The notes below the pieces were generated by a model. That model saw only the letters and a list, made by a program, of their open reading frames with translations, was not told the origin of the DNA and searched no databases. This document shows, piece by piece, positions 52,101 through 62,680 of a DNA stretch of 64,000 nt. A program made the translations under genes and the position numbers. How positions within the stretch are numbered: position 1 is the stretch's first letter; each line of letters opens with the position of its first letter. This DNA comes from Sthenelais limicola (Eukaryota > Annelida > Polychaeta > Phyllodocida > Sigalionidae), in contig OW804096.1 in NCBI GenBank assembly GCA_942159475.1, forward strand, positions 126,842,941-126,906,940, written 5' to 3'.

Positions 52101-55100
52101 TTTTATCCAATTTTCTTATTCGTGTGTGTTCAATTTGTCATGTCCAGTCATTCGATGCCCTGAGTATGTGTTTTTTAATAATTCAAAATTGTTAGGATCA
52201 AGGGAAGTGTTATCGTTTCTGTGTTCTTTGAATTTCTTTCTTTTGGGATTTCTTTCTTAAAATTTTAAAGGGTGTTAATGCCGGAGGGCATGGTTTTAAA
52301 AACTGCAGAATAAATTTACTCTAGATTGTTCAACGTAAATGTAATGTATGCATCGTGTGTATTTTTGTGAGTTACCATAGAATACTTAAAAAGGAATTTT
52401 TATTGACATTTTTTTCTCATTTGTATTGTATCCTTATTACCATATATATATTTAAGCTCTGTTCAATGGCATCCAGCATATTAGAAATTTTAATGTCTCA
52501 GTGTTATATGTTTACTTACCCACACCCAGTGTCATCAATGTAATCTAGTGTGCAAATTTTACCTGTTACCTTAATAAATAAACAGCCTTTTGAATAAATA
52601 TCCTTGACTAGATATTGGTAATAAATAAGGTAGAGAGCACTCGTACCCTTGCAAGGCTTATTCAAAGCTAAAGAATACTTGACATAAATACCCAATCTTG
52701 CTTATTTACTTCCCACTACTGGCATAAACTCCGTCACTTATATTGGTATTTTACTTAATGAAACATACATAATTCTTCTTTATTAAAATACGCATGCTTA
52801 TGCTACGTTATCGAAACTTTTCCAGTCTCTAGTCGAAAATTATTTCAATATTTCAATAACTGAATATTGTATTCCTGTGTTGATACCGGTGCGAGGAATT
52901 CCTCTGTAATTTGTGGTGACATGTTGGTCGGTGACAATAATTATATTGTTTCTTTTTACAGATGACTTATCCTCAGAAGTGTGGCAACGGATTATTGGAA
53001 CGTGGGGAAGAATGTGACTGTGGCAATGAGGAGGTGAGTCCATATCTTCTGTATAAAATCGTACCTATTAATACCTATTATTCCTCCTATAACTGATTTG
53101 AAAAACTCTTTATGTAGCTGGCACGAAAAATAAAAGCAATATCATGCCCATTGTAATGACGATATCTGGAGGATTGTGGAAAATGTTGCACTAATAATTA
53201 TCTTTATTTTTTATTGTGTTTATAGCGATTATGAAGTACCTAAAAATCACTCGTCCTAAGTACATGCAGGAAAGGATTTTTTACTTGCAAATTTAATTAT
53301 GGGTCCCGTTGTTAGAGCATTTTTATAAATGAAATAACCATAGTGTAAACTCAAATATTATTTCCAGCAATGTGCCGTTAGAGATCCATGTTGCGACCCA
53401 ACTACGTGCCTGCTACGTCCCTGGGCTACGTGCCGTACAGGCAGCTGTTGTCAGAACTGTACCGTGATGCAGGTAACTCACATGTGCAGGCCTCCCCTTA
53501 CTGAGTGTGATGTGCCGGAGTTCTGCGATGGACAATCGGGACAGGTGTGTTAATCTATCTTACTTGTGTTTGTTTCGGATTGATTTTTGATGACTAACTC
53601 ATGGCCGACCCTTGAAAATGGTCAATATGACTGGTAACATGGTATCTTCATTCTGATAAAGCTATTCTGAACTCAAGAAAATATTTAACTCTGCAGGTTC
53701 GAGTTCATTAATTTGTATTGTAATTCTTAAGTCTATAATATCTGTGGACATTATTGTTCCACTCCTGGTGCTGTAAAAGTTGGACCTCGAAATTCGAAAT
53801 CTGGTTATTGTAACCATATAGTAGGCTAATGATGGAAGTAATGATCATCATTATTTTGTAAATATTGTCATAAAATACTCAACATGATAACATTTGACCC
53901 TTGCAGTGTCCGGGGAATGACCTCGTACAGGACGGACAGCCATGTCGGGAGGGCAGCGCTTATTGTTACCGAGGCTTCTGTCACATACACAGTGACCAGT
54001 GCTTTGGTCTCTGGGGCGAAGGTAAGCCTCACAGAAAATACTCAGCATCTAACCTTTGGACCCTGCTTGTGGAGCCGTCTTCAGTTTTTGTTAAATATAG
54101 AAGTCTTTCTGACATTGCTTGACGAAAAAACCCTTTGGATTATGTGTCTCTATTAATAACTATACATGTACATGTATGCCATTAAATTACCATAGTATCA
54201 AAACATCCGAACACTAGAGAGAAGAAAGAAACGCAGTAACATCAACAATTGTTTTTGTACCATCACGATATACAACTATCATTCCCCTTCTACCATCTAC
54301 CATAGTATTGGTCAATACAATGCAAACCTCTTCCAAGAATGAAGCCAGTTTGCCATAATCAGACCTTGATATCGTCACTCTGTGACTATAGTTACTTATG
54401 AAAGAATTGGTAAACATCATCGGGCTACCTATTCTAAAAAAAAATTAAAGTGAATGAACCAAATTTGTTTTTATCATACACTCATATTTTTGTTGTATAT
54501 TCCAGGGGCTAGCCAAGCAGTTGACGAATGCTACGAGAAGTTTAATCCAACTGGCAACTTCAACGGTCACTGTGGGGAAACTGGGGAGCACGAGTACCAC
54601 AAGTGTGAAACCAGGTAAGTGAAGGCAACCAGGCTGTAAAGGATATATTTAACATAATACATGATCTTTGTGGAACATAGGTGCTACAAACGAAGAGTAT
54701 CTGTCGCTTTAAAAGAGTTGACCACGTTGCGCTCGAATGTGTAGAAGACGAATATAGAAAGAATAAGTGTTTCACAATATACGCTCTGATTATTGTGCTG
54801 AAATTTGAAATCCTTAATTAGTATTAATGATTATTTTTTCTAGTGATATCAAATGTGGATTGCTGCACTGTGAAGGGGGAGAGATGAAACCGCGTGTGAA
54901 CGTCCGCAAAACATTCACCCTCACCAAGGAAACAACTTCAGAGGGCAAAACCATTGAGTGCAAGTAAGGAACCATTTAGTATTTGCAAAAGAAACATCAA
55001 TTCCTTTCATTGCTTGTCTTAGATTCGTTTTACTCTGACATTATGTATACCAAAGACTAATCCTAATAACGTATATTTTACTCCCGTAACCCTATGTGTA

Positions 55101-58100
55101 GCTCATAAAAATCTAAATTTTAATTCAACTTTCCTACGGTAAGTCTCTAAAATTTATAAAAAAAAAAATCCATTGAATCATTTACCTCAGCTCCTCTTAA
55201 CACAGTTAAACTTTCTTTTTCAGGATTGTCAACAGTCATTCCCCAGATCTACCATACCTAGGAATGGTAGAAGATGGCACCCGCTGTGGCGATGGTAAAT
55301 TCTGTGTCAACAGGACATGCGTACCCATTGCTTTTGTTGTGAAAACCTTCTGTCCTCTGGGCCCCAACAACCTCACTTGTTCAGGAAAGGGCGTACGTAT
55401 ATTGCGTTTACTACTTCTTTTTTAAGCCTAAGTTTCACTACTGGAGAACTGGGCAGGAGAAGGAGTTATATTTGTCTGGATCTCTCTATAGAGATATGGA
55501 GGCGATACACTGTTCACCATTTTAATCATGTCCTATATCAGGTGTCAAAGTAAAGAAAGTAAGACTTTCAACCAATTGAGTTGTCCTTTGGATAGTCAAC
55601 TATTATACCCTTCTTGAGTACCGGTGCCAACTGGTTGGCAGATTTTAACCATATTAAAATATTACATTTTAAAGGGCTTTGTGTACCGGTATGTTATCTG
55701 ATGTGTAACGTAACCCTGCTTCAAACATTGCTTTATGTTCTAACAAATTGAAAAAGTCGTTTTGATATTAATATGATTTATCTGAAAATTGGTCAGGTGG
55801 ACCCTTTGTTGGGAATCTTCTTGAGATTATGAATGTATGATGATGGTCAAACTGTGCCTCAATATAAATATTCCCCTTTTCCTCAGGTTTGTACCAGTGC
55901 TCTGGGCTGCCACTGTAACAGAGGCTACGTCGGTAGTGCGTGTCAGGAGTACAGCAATAAGACAACGGTGGTGTTCACCATCCCCACCACTACCCCTATA
56001 CCCGTGACGTCACCACCCAAACTGCCTCCCTACACAGTATGGTACAGACTACTCACTACCACCACTCCTACCGTTACTCACAGGTCCCCAGTCATTGCTA
56101 AAGGTCAGTCAATCTTGTCGATATATTTGGACTTATGTTTGAGACCCGATGTTCTAAATGAAATATATGTTATCTTGATACAAGCAATTTTATCCGTTGT
56201 TTCCATGCATATTATCACTTAATCTTTAGTTAGAGGATGACTATTAAACATTTGCCTTCTAGTTTCTTCTGATATAGTGCTTATTTAGATATTTAAACAA
56301 TATCCGAAATTAGTAAAACTTTGTTTTTAAAGTAATACTTTTCCTGCTCCGATTATCTTGATGTGGAATCCATTATATATACCGACTGATCCCTAGTTCA
56401 GGACAGCAAGACAAGACACATATTTAATAAAGACCATCGCATAAGTTTCCAGCTAAGGTTCTTGATAGTCTGGATATGAACTGTAAAATATTACTTATGT
56501 TTTGCTTTATAGAAGCGCCTGGTGTGAGCACAACATGGTTAATCGTCGTCCTAGCAGGAGTAGTAGGAGCGGGTATTGTCATGTTCACAGCCTCCATCCT
56601 TTGTTATAGGTATGCAATCACCTTCAAGTACTTTATGTTTGAAACTCTGTTGATGTCAGTATATATGTGTCTGGATTGCCTCAAATCCAGGTTCCAAATG
56701 CATAAAGAGGAAAACCCTGCTTTTACATTAGTATGTACAGGTCTATGAATTAGGGCTTTAAACACTATATTTTTCATTTATGATTTGTTATGGAGCAAAT
56801 ACATTAATAATTATACAATAAAGTATTTTTCTCAGAGTTAGCGAATAAGATATTTAATAAGTGTTTATGCCTTTCCAGGAGAGAGAGTCCCCATAGGTTG
56901 AAAAAGGCACAGAAGAGGAAGTTACAGTTCTTCAACCGCCTCATACCACCAGTATCGCACAGCGGTTCTGTAGCAAGCGATGACATCCCACGTCTCATCA
57001 GCTTTGGCAACATGCCTTCTTATAAGTAAGCCTCAGTTTTGACCAAAAATGATGCATTATCTCTTGTTAAATGTACAGTAGCCACTTTTACTTTTGAACT
57101 TTGAATATGGAGTGTTCTTTCATGGAATACATCCTGACAAGGAGAGCAGTTTTAAGATGTATGCAATAAAAGATACATATTCTCCAAATACATGTATGAA
57201 CTTTTATAAAAAAATATGCTGAGGAGGACTATATCTGTTCTAGAAGTGATTTGAAGATGAAATTATCGGTGACCTTTTCCTTCAAGGTTTGATCAGATTG
57301 CTCTCATTTTGAGTGATAACGATATTTCATTTAGTTATTTCAGATTGGCTTATTCTCCGAAATAACAGATTCTGACATTAAAATATCAGAATATATCAAT
57401 AAGTAAAACTATTTTATTTTCAAATCCTTGTTAATTTGCAGAGCTGACAAGATGAAGATGGCTATGCGTAAGTCAGGAGTCAGTGAGACGGGAAGTGAAC
57501 ATAGCGCGGGAAGTCAGCGAGATGCTACCGAACTCAAAGTGCTCAGCTCTATCTTGCCCTTAACGTCTGAACCACCAGGCAGGAGCATACTCAAGAAGTA
57601 CCCTCGCTCTAACGAAAACCTCACCGATGTGGGCTCGTCCACATCAAGGCTGGCCACCTTTGGCGGAGACAGGGGCGCTCCTAGCCAGCAGTTGTACAAA
57701 CCAGTCCCAATGAGGGATGTGGGCACACAAGGGAACACCATGGAGGAGGGAGAGTATGAGTCTTTAGTCAGTGCCCAGAGTGGTGATGAAAGTGAAGGGT
57801 CTGATCGCAAGGGAGATCTGACTCCTTCAGATGATGACAGCTGCTTCAAGCCCACACCTTCCCCTTCACCTCCAGATTCGGGTAAGGAGGAAGGGGCAGG
57901 ATCTGAGGACTCTGGAGGATCCAGGCACTCCAGGGGAACCGGCAGCAGCAGGAGTGATCTGGAACGATCCAGAAGAGAGAGGATCCAGAATATCGAGGAC
58001 CTGATAAGGCAGATTGATGCCCAGGCAAGCTCTCTGGCTCAGCAAGGCCCACGGGGAGGTGGTCAGAATGACATGAAGAGGGACATCAGCCTGTCCCCAA

Positions 58101-59545
58101 GTAATTCAGAGGTGGAAGCTGATAGGCAGTTCGCAAGGGAGAACATCTATGTGTTGAGCGAGTGTGAGGAGGAATGGAGTCCCAATAGCCCTTACAGCCC
58201 TTGCAACAGTCCCTCACATCAATATATGCCCCAGCCTATGCCCCGCCTTCAGCGCCAATACAACCCCTTACAGGTAGACATCCCACAGAGCGGTGATGGA
58301 CCGTTTAGCATCTTAGAGAACCAGTCTGTACATAGCAATCTTAGCGCCTCATCGCGTCGTTTCCCCAGTTCCTCCTCTACCCTCACCAACGTCACGACAC
58401 CAGGTAGCCCTAGAGACCCATATAAAAACCAACAGCATGGCTTTACGCCTATCTATACTGGCGGGAAGAGGAAAAACCCCAGCCCTGCTCCGACTAGTCC
58501 CGGCTCCGTAAGCACTAGTAGCAAACTGAGCACCTTCAGTAGTATAAGCAATTCTGCCAACAGTAAAGACAGTACACTGCCATTAAGTGCGAGGGATACA
58601 TTACCTCTTAGTTCGAGGGATACATTACCTCTCAGTTCAAGGGATACATTACCTCTCAGCGCGAGAGATACATTACCTCTCAGCTCCCGCAAACAAAGTC
58701 CCACCAGTTCATTCGGTGTGGGGCCATATTCTTTACGGAGGAGTCCCGAGTTGGACTTGAGCTCCTTACCCTTACGGACATTATCGCCAACGCTGATGCA
58801 GTTAGGCATGATGGGCGATGGTGGCAGTCCACCCAGGTTACAGGACAGAGAGACAAAACCTGCCACCAGTACCCCTCATACTCCTAGGCCTCCTCACCAT
58901 CATTACAGCGGCCACTCTGACCAAAACAAGACATCACCAAAGCCTAGTCCTTTGCCGCGTACTACACCTCCCAGACCCAGAGTAGCCAGTCCAAGGACAG
59001 ATAGAAAATATCACCACCCGAACGACCCTAACAGGCCTAGTCCTAACCACTCGAGCAGTTCAAGTCCAGCGAATGATTGGAGTCCTCAACAGGGGGCCTC
59101 GTATAACCGACCGTATGGGAACTCTCCTACAGGTAGTCCGCAGATGTCTGCTGATGGACAAAGCCCACTCAGTGCAATACCCTACCGTGGGGCGGCCAAG
59201 GGAGGCAGCCCCACCACAACCCTCAATCGGGGAACCGACTCTTCTGGGGGGTCTGACGGGGAGACCAACCCTTTGACTGGGTCGCCCAAACCTCCCCCTC
59301 GGAACCCCCACCTCATTAATAAACTGACCCATCCGTTCTTGGATGGATATCCTTTCAAAAACTCACTTCACAGCCTGACCCCTGATATAGCCAGTAACAG
59401 TGAGGGGTATCACAGTGACAGGGCTGAAGTGGATGACTCAGTCATCCTTCGCGAGATTCCTAGGGCTAAACAAGGTGATCTGGAGTATGCGAACCATAGG
59501 AGATCTGCATACAAATCGGGCCAAAGTGACAGCATTGACCTGTAA
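28103..59545 (+). CDS. ADAM11/22/23-like protein (mind-meld/UNC-71 type), complete, predicted protease-dead
   Basis: Twenty-four coding exons, all GT/AG and in phase, total 4728 nt (1575 aa): 28103-28178, 36672-36767, 44191-44342, 46668-46744, 47121-47187, 47529-47614, 48113-48185, 48511-48565, 48914-49065, 49305-49376, 49532-49698, 50191-50360, 50625-50673, 50907-51015, 52962-53033, 53368-53544, 53907-54021, 54506-54614, 54844-54963, 55224-55392, 55887-56103, 56513-56609, 56879-57025 and 57442-59545. Order: signal peptide (1-18), prodomain (to about 260), metalloprotease-like (265-465), disintegrin (about 470-560), Cys-rich, EGF (708-740), transmembrane (802-824), 750-residue tail. The zinc motif reads HYIGHALGLRHD (401-412): catalytic Glu is Tyr. 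Loss of catalysis together with an EGF module suggests the ADAM11/22/23 clade; ADAM12/19-type proteins are normally active. The start has an in-frame TAA at 28046 and no ATG between. Confidence 0.95.
30698..30792. repeat. Nested local duplications in ADAM intron 1
   Basis: TTCGATTTATTTTAACC occurs at 30698 and 30734. A 25-base unit starting TTTTAACCTT and ending TTTTGTGTACAG occurs at 30707 and 30768 with one difference. Local duplication products. Confidence 0.75.
34780..34867. repeat. Two-copy tandem repeat, 44-bp period
   Basis: The 44-base unit starting CGCTCTTTTTTATTACAATT occurs at 34780-34823 and 34824-34867 with a single difference. It is a perfect head-to-tail duplication and therefore recent. 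Confidence 0.85.
36672..36767 (+). CDS. ADAM exon 2: start of the pro-region
   Basis: Acceptor TTTTTCAG and donor CAAA|GTAAGT bound 96 nt in phase 1/1. It encodes EITDDLSSGENTVGQDDYRD through AEPWLQ, an acidic linker. Its length is a multiple of three and phases match, so exon 1 could also splice straight to exon 3 without a frameshift. Confidence 0.85.
36768..44190 (+). other. ADAM intron 2 (7.4 kb)
   Basis: It contains a (GT)n tract ending in a G run at about 41668-41701 and AT-rich filler. No splice-bounded exon of fitting phase was found. GC-richer patches may be enhancers; this is not provable from one sequence. Confidence 0.65.
44191..46744 (+). CDS. ADAM exons 3-4: prodomain core
   Basis: Exon 3 (44191-44342) encodes LLRKIPEPYEIVYPVQVRRS and a charged segment ending NKNK. 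Exon 4 (46668-46744) encodes HQHYHHTSLHISMFGKRLKI. The 'PYEIV.P' start and the 'H..L.I..FGK.L.L.L..N' core are typical of ADAM prodomains. Exon 3 has a second in-phase donor at 44286. Confidence 0.9.
44343..46667 (+). other. ADAM intron 3 (2.3 kb)
   Basis: AT-rich with GC-richer stretches at about 44930-45120 and 45730-46160. A short direct repeat (ATATGTAAGGGTTAGCT) occurs twice at about 44605-44642. No exon supported. Confidence 0.65.
47121..48565 (+). CDS. ADAM exons 5-8: distal prodomain with conserved cysteine
   Basis: Exons 47121-47187, 47529-47614, 48113-48185 and 48511-48565 encode the second half of the prodomain. They include GPIEQCYYKGKVK and STCEGVRGFIQLTNETFIIQ, an invariant ADAM prodomain pattern. 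Exon 8 has VYHSSHVAESHC; Cys227 is at the place of the cysteine-switch residue. Confidence 0.9.
47254..47434. mobile_element. MITE-like foldback in ADAM intron 5
   Basis: ATACTAGGCGCCAGGCTA(TTAA) at 47254-47275 matches the reverse complement of 47413-47434 over 22 bases with about one mismatch. The element is about 181 bp. Its interior (about 47353-47395) matches 27459-27512 in inverse orientation, so it belongs to a dispersed family. No coding capacity; superfamily unknown. Confidence 0.65.
48391..48457 (-). repeat. tRNA-derived SINE head in ADAM intron 7
   Basis: On the minus strand, TGGCTGAGTGG matches the pol III A box and, about 50 bases on, GGTTCGAACCC matches the B box. A-box and T-arm sequence look Leu/Ser-tRNA-like. 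No foldable anticodon arm or acceptor stem is evident, and a GAGCT repeat plus non-tRNA sequence follows. It is therefore a SINE remnant and not a working tRNA gene. Confidence 0.55.
48763..48790 (-). ncRNA. Second hammerhead-like motif (Penelope-type remnant)
   Basis: On the minus strand CTGAAGA is followed by one A, a GGCC / GGCC stem with a short loop, and GAAA. It has the same layout as the copy at 24623, including the extra A at the junction. It lies in ADAM intron 8. Stems I and III are not evident. Confidence 0.4.
48914..51015 (+). CDS. ADAM exons 9-14: metalloprotease-like domain with Tyr in place of catalytic Glu
   Basis: Exons 48914-49065, 49305-49376, 49532-49698, 50191-50360, 50625-50673 and 50907-51015. 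The domain starts at KKYLELALVGDHSV. Exon 12 ends HYIGHALGLRHDEN; active ADAMs have HExxHxxGxxHD, so His401, His405 and His411 remain and Glu402 is Tyr. Exon 13, just 49 nt, supplies ECCVDPQGCIM with the Met-turn. Exon 14 ends with FSACSRDAMNSS and CLFRTPLA. No RX(K/R)R furin site is seen between Cys227 and the domain start. Confidence 0.9.
51926..51949 (+). other. Candidate 24-nt microexon in ADAM intron 14
   Basis: Between exons 14 and 15, GTGCTCAG | 24 nt | GTAGGTCT has good splice sites and phase 0 at both ends, matching both neighbours. It would insert HIPRRRHE between the metalloprotease-like and disintegrin domains. Not included in the main model. Confidence 0.3.
52962..53544 (+). CDS. 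ADAM exons 15-16: disintegrin domain
   Basis: Exon 15 (52962-53033) encodes KCGNGLLERGEECDCGNEE, the canonical disintegrin opening. Exon 16 (53368-53544) encodes the Cys-rich remainder, CCDPTTC to CDVPEFCDG. The loop MCRPPLTECDVPEFC has no RGD but keeps the R-x6-D-x-P pattern (Arg532, Asp539, Pro541), known in other ADAMs as an integrin-binding motif. An in-frame donor lies inside exon 16 at 53473. Confidence 0.92.
53907..56103 (+). CDS. ADAM exons 17-21: cysteine-rich domain, EGF module and Thr/Pro stalk
   Basis: Exons 53907-54021, 54506-54614, 54844-54963, 55224-55392 and 55887-56103. The cysteine-rich region begins CPGNDLVQDGQPC and runs through ECYEKFNPTGNFNGHCG, CGLLHCEGG and DGTRCGDGKFCVNRTC. 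Six cysteines from 708 to 740 (C-x8-C-x5-C-x5-C-x-C-x8-C) form an EGF-like fold. A Thr/Pro-rich stalk of about 50 residues, likely O-glycosylated, leads to the membrane. Confidence 0.9.
56513..57025 (+). CDS. ADAM exons 22-23: transmembrane segment and juxtamembrane tail
   Basis: Exon 22 (56513-56609) encodes WLIVVLAGVVGAGIVMFTAS and ILCYR, the single helix at about 802-824. Exon 23 (56879-57025) encodes a basic stretch (HRLKKAQKRKLQFFNR) followed by PRLISFGNMPSYK. The positive charges fix the tail inside the cell. Confidence 0.92.
57442..59545 (+). CDS. ADAM exon 24: long cytoplasmic tail (701 residues) and stop
   Basis: This single 2.1-kb exon is Ser/Pro-rich and low-complexity, GC-richer than its surroundings. 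Five SRDTLPLS-type 8-residue repeats sit at 1252-1291. Proline motifs that could bind SH3 domains include PLPRTTPPRPR and SPKPPPRNPHL. A short charged helix (RRERIQNIEDLIRQIDAQ) may coil. The chain ends SDSIDL, a possible class II PDZ ligand (I-x-L). Vertebrate ADAM22 also ends in a PDZ ligand, although its tail is shorter (family knowledge). Confidence 0.95.
58571..58690 (+). repeat. 24-bp coding tandem repeat, five units
   Basis: Units begin at 58571 (divergent), 58595, 58619, 58643 and 58667, each GATACATTACCTCT then AGTTCGAGG or similar. Each encodes DTLPLS(S/A)R. The four later copies are near-identical in DNA, pointing to recent expansion or slippage within the tail. Confidence 0.95.
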
Positions 59546-61885
59546 ATATGATGTAAAACAATCCTATAGAACCCATCAGTATTGTATAATATCACCTGTA
59601 TTTATCCCGAGAACCCAGTAATTTAAGGCTTAAAGCTGAACTAGAAAGAGTAAGAACAATATAAAGTTAATTTAGTAAATGCAAAATATTTCTTAAGCTC
59701 TGGAAGATTATATAAAAATGAGTGACTATGATAGCAAATGCTTCATAAAATGCTATTTTATCAAATAGTACGATGTTGATTATGATTGTTAAAGACAGAG
59801 TATTATGTGTCACAATTATGAATATTAAATCTTAGGCTTTTGCCTAATGCCATATGAGAAGGTGCGATAAAATCTAACTTGGATGTGTCATGTATCGTGT
59901 ATTTATCAACAACCAATTCGAAAGGCCGCGTGCCAGGGCCATAAAAGACACGACCAATCAATTACTTGATGATACTTATAAATATATAATCCTATTGATT
60001 ATCAACGCAAAATTGTACATCGGCTTACTACTGTTTTGTGTCAAGATGTGCATGGAATTGCGTACGCAAACTATTGTATACTTTTTTAGTGTACCATTGT
60101 GAATGTCTGTCCTCGTGTGTTCATTTTTACTTGTGAAACAGTTCAAGTCCTGGATGTAATGTATTACTACGACATATTCATAACTGATTATACCATGGGA
60201 AATTATGAAATAGATTTACACGCACATATATATGACATACACTCATCTAGATAATGCCCTGTCAACCTCACATCAATGAATAATATATGAAGAAGGTGAA
60301 AATGTCTGCCAAATCGGCATTCTGATCACGGTTAAATTACGACCTGGTATTATTTTGGTATCTAGCCTTTTTTTTTTTATACATTTACACGGAAGAGTTT
60401 GATATTTTATGCATTTCTTTGCGACCAAGGTATGACGAGAATATTTCCTTTATTGATCTCGTCAAATTGTTGTTCATATATTATATATAATGACGGAATT
60501 GATGGTATATGATACTGAGTCTTATAAATATGAAGTATTTCACGGTCCAATAGTCTGTTTTTACATCACCAAATTGATATTTATCCTTTCAATACATCAC
60601 ACGCACCTCGGAAAATTAGTTTCCTTAGTTTATTTTCCGATTTGATATAGTTCAGGTTAGTATATTTTTGTTATCGAGTATGCGGACCTTAATGATAACC
60701 GCATCTAAATCCACCTTCTTTGTGGAAGGTAATGTAATTTGACATTGAATGCAATTTTCTGGACTTAATTTTAGTTAGAAGAATTTAAAATAAATGAATA
60801 TTTATTATTGTATTTGTTTATATTTCTCTTATGTTGTACATTTTAGATTGAGTTGTACATATATATAATACAATTATTGATTTATGTATTAGTGATTATG
60901 TCGGAGTTGGTTCAATAGATTTTGTTTGAAATATTACACCCCCACCCCCCGTTACTGACTACTTACATTAGTAAAATGATGTATACTTTTATCTCTACTG
61001 TATCACCTTTCTGGGGAATCATTTTGGGAATATGTTGCTCTTGTGTATAGTTACGCAAGTTTATGTGCCTTGGTATTTTCTTTCCGTACGAATCGGTTAA
61101 TAAGATAGCTTAGGTTTAAGACGAGCACATGCCACTAGGCCAACCGAGTGATGTTGTAAAATCATGCCACCTTATGATTTGATTTAAAAATATGTTTATT
61201 CAGGAACGCCAAAGAACCATTATTTATATACGTAATAAACACATTTTCTTCCGATTCGCTAGAATTGATCATTTATTACCCTTCCTTCTATTCGAATGTA
61301 TCATTCGACCAATTTACCAGGGTTTTAACTGATGCCGTATGTGAATGGCTGATATTAAGATAATAATAATTAGACCTCACTACATCTTCTGTATCTATAT
61401 ATTTGGCTGATGTATATTACCATATTCCCGTTCAAAGAACCTACCCATCCCATAGCATTTTGAGATGTTCTGTCTTTTCCCTTGAAGAATTGTCAAATGA
61501 TACCTGTCCCTACATATATATGTTTACTAAAAGTGTTCTGATGTTGACAGTCTAAACTTTGCAATAGAATTAATGTATTAAGCATATCTATGTGCAATAC
61601 CTCAAAATAACCCGATGCAATTATCTTTGAAATAAGCATACGATAATTTATACCGGTATGAATTTCTTGCGAGTCTTGTGTTATTAGTGGAGTTCTGACA
61701 GCTATTCTGGATACTGTTGTAATGCAGTATAAATGTATATTAGCCTGCCAAACTTATTAATGAGTGATTGTGTGCTAAGTGTGCTTCATACTGCCCATGC
61801 TGTAGATGCTGCCTTTTGACATTACCCCCATCGCAGTATCTTGTGTAAAGTTTGAAAGAACACAATAAAAACTTCGTCAACGTGA
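59546..61885 (+). other. ADAM 3' UTR with poly(A) signal
   Basis: AT-rich, non-coding. AATAAA at 61864-61869 with T/GT-rich sequence 25-45 bases on is the best poly(A) signal. TGTAAATA at 59541-59548 overlaps the stop codon and TGTACATA is at 60854-60861; both match the Pumilio consensus UGUANAUA. Earlier AATAAA-like sites (near 60790) may give shorter forms. Confidence 0.65.
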
Positions 61886-62149
61886 TAAAAGAAACTTGTC
61901 TTTTTGCCTTTTATTAACTCGGTGCTTCTCCCACGTTAACTTAATTCGCCTCTGATGTAGATTTATAGGTTTTGACTAACATATCTGAATGTCACTTTGA
62001 TTTACAAGAAAAAAGGGTTTTGCTATATTATTTTTCCTATTCTTGTAAAACTTACCGATATTCAAATTCCCGAGTTTTCATTACTCTGTACGTCAAAAAT
62101 CCTCTTATGTCCCCCATGTTTTCTTTACCCTCATCCCAAACTTGGTGAT
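61886..62149. other. Spacer between ADAM 3' UTR and DIRS-type element
   Basis: AT-rich, non-coding, with nothing recognisable. Confidence 0.6.
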
Positions 62150-62480
62150 TTGATTAGATGTACAATACTCACAGGGTTCGTAGTAGTACATCTGTGATTC
62201 TTGCTCTGCAGACAGCCGTCGGTGGGGGGACAAGAGAAGGAGAACGAGGCTAAGGCAGGGTTTAAATCGGGAAACGTAGCTTGCACAGAGGAATTGAAAT
62301 AACAGCAATATTCTGAGTCCAGAAGAATATTGTCCTGACTGTAGACAGTCGACAACCCGGTGAAGGGGGACATACGCCTGGGTGGGCGTGGTGGGCTTGT
62401 CCCCCCACCGACGGCTGTCTGCAGAGCAAGAATCACAGATGTACTACTACGAACCCTGTGAGTATTGTACATCTAATCAA
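62150..62480. repeat. 85-bp inverted repeat at the 3' end of the DIRS-type element
   Basis: 62150-62234 is the reverse complement of 62396-62480, with essentially no mismatch that I could find over 85 bases; spacer 161 bases. Arms contain ATTCTTGCTCTGCAGACAGC and CCGTCGGTGGGGGGACAAG. A degenerate third copy of part of the arm (ATTCTTGTCTGCAG, CCACCGTCAGGTGG) follows at 62480-62513. The position beyond the recombinase stop fits a DIRS right terminus plus internal complementary region; a separate foldback insertion is the alternative. Confidence 0.75.
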
Positions 62481-62680
62481 TTCTTGTCTGCAGCCACCGT
62501 CAGGTGGCAGCACATGAGATATTTAACTCACAATTCCTCCGGTTACCATCAAAGGTGAATACGTTAAGTCCTTTCTCCTTAAAGTTCGAAGTCTTAAGAC
62601 GAAGATAACTAGTCCTTTTGCTGTAAGTCTCGGACAGCATAACTAGGACCATCAAAGTTTCTTTGGAAAAGAAAACAACA

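Noticed and set aside
62131..62472. 113-residue minus-strand frame across the inverted repeat
   Set aside because: It is a product of the repeat arms and spacer with no coding features.
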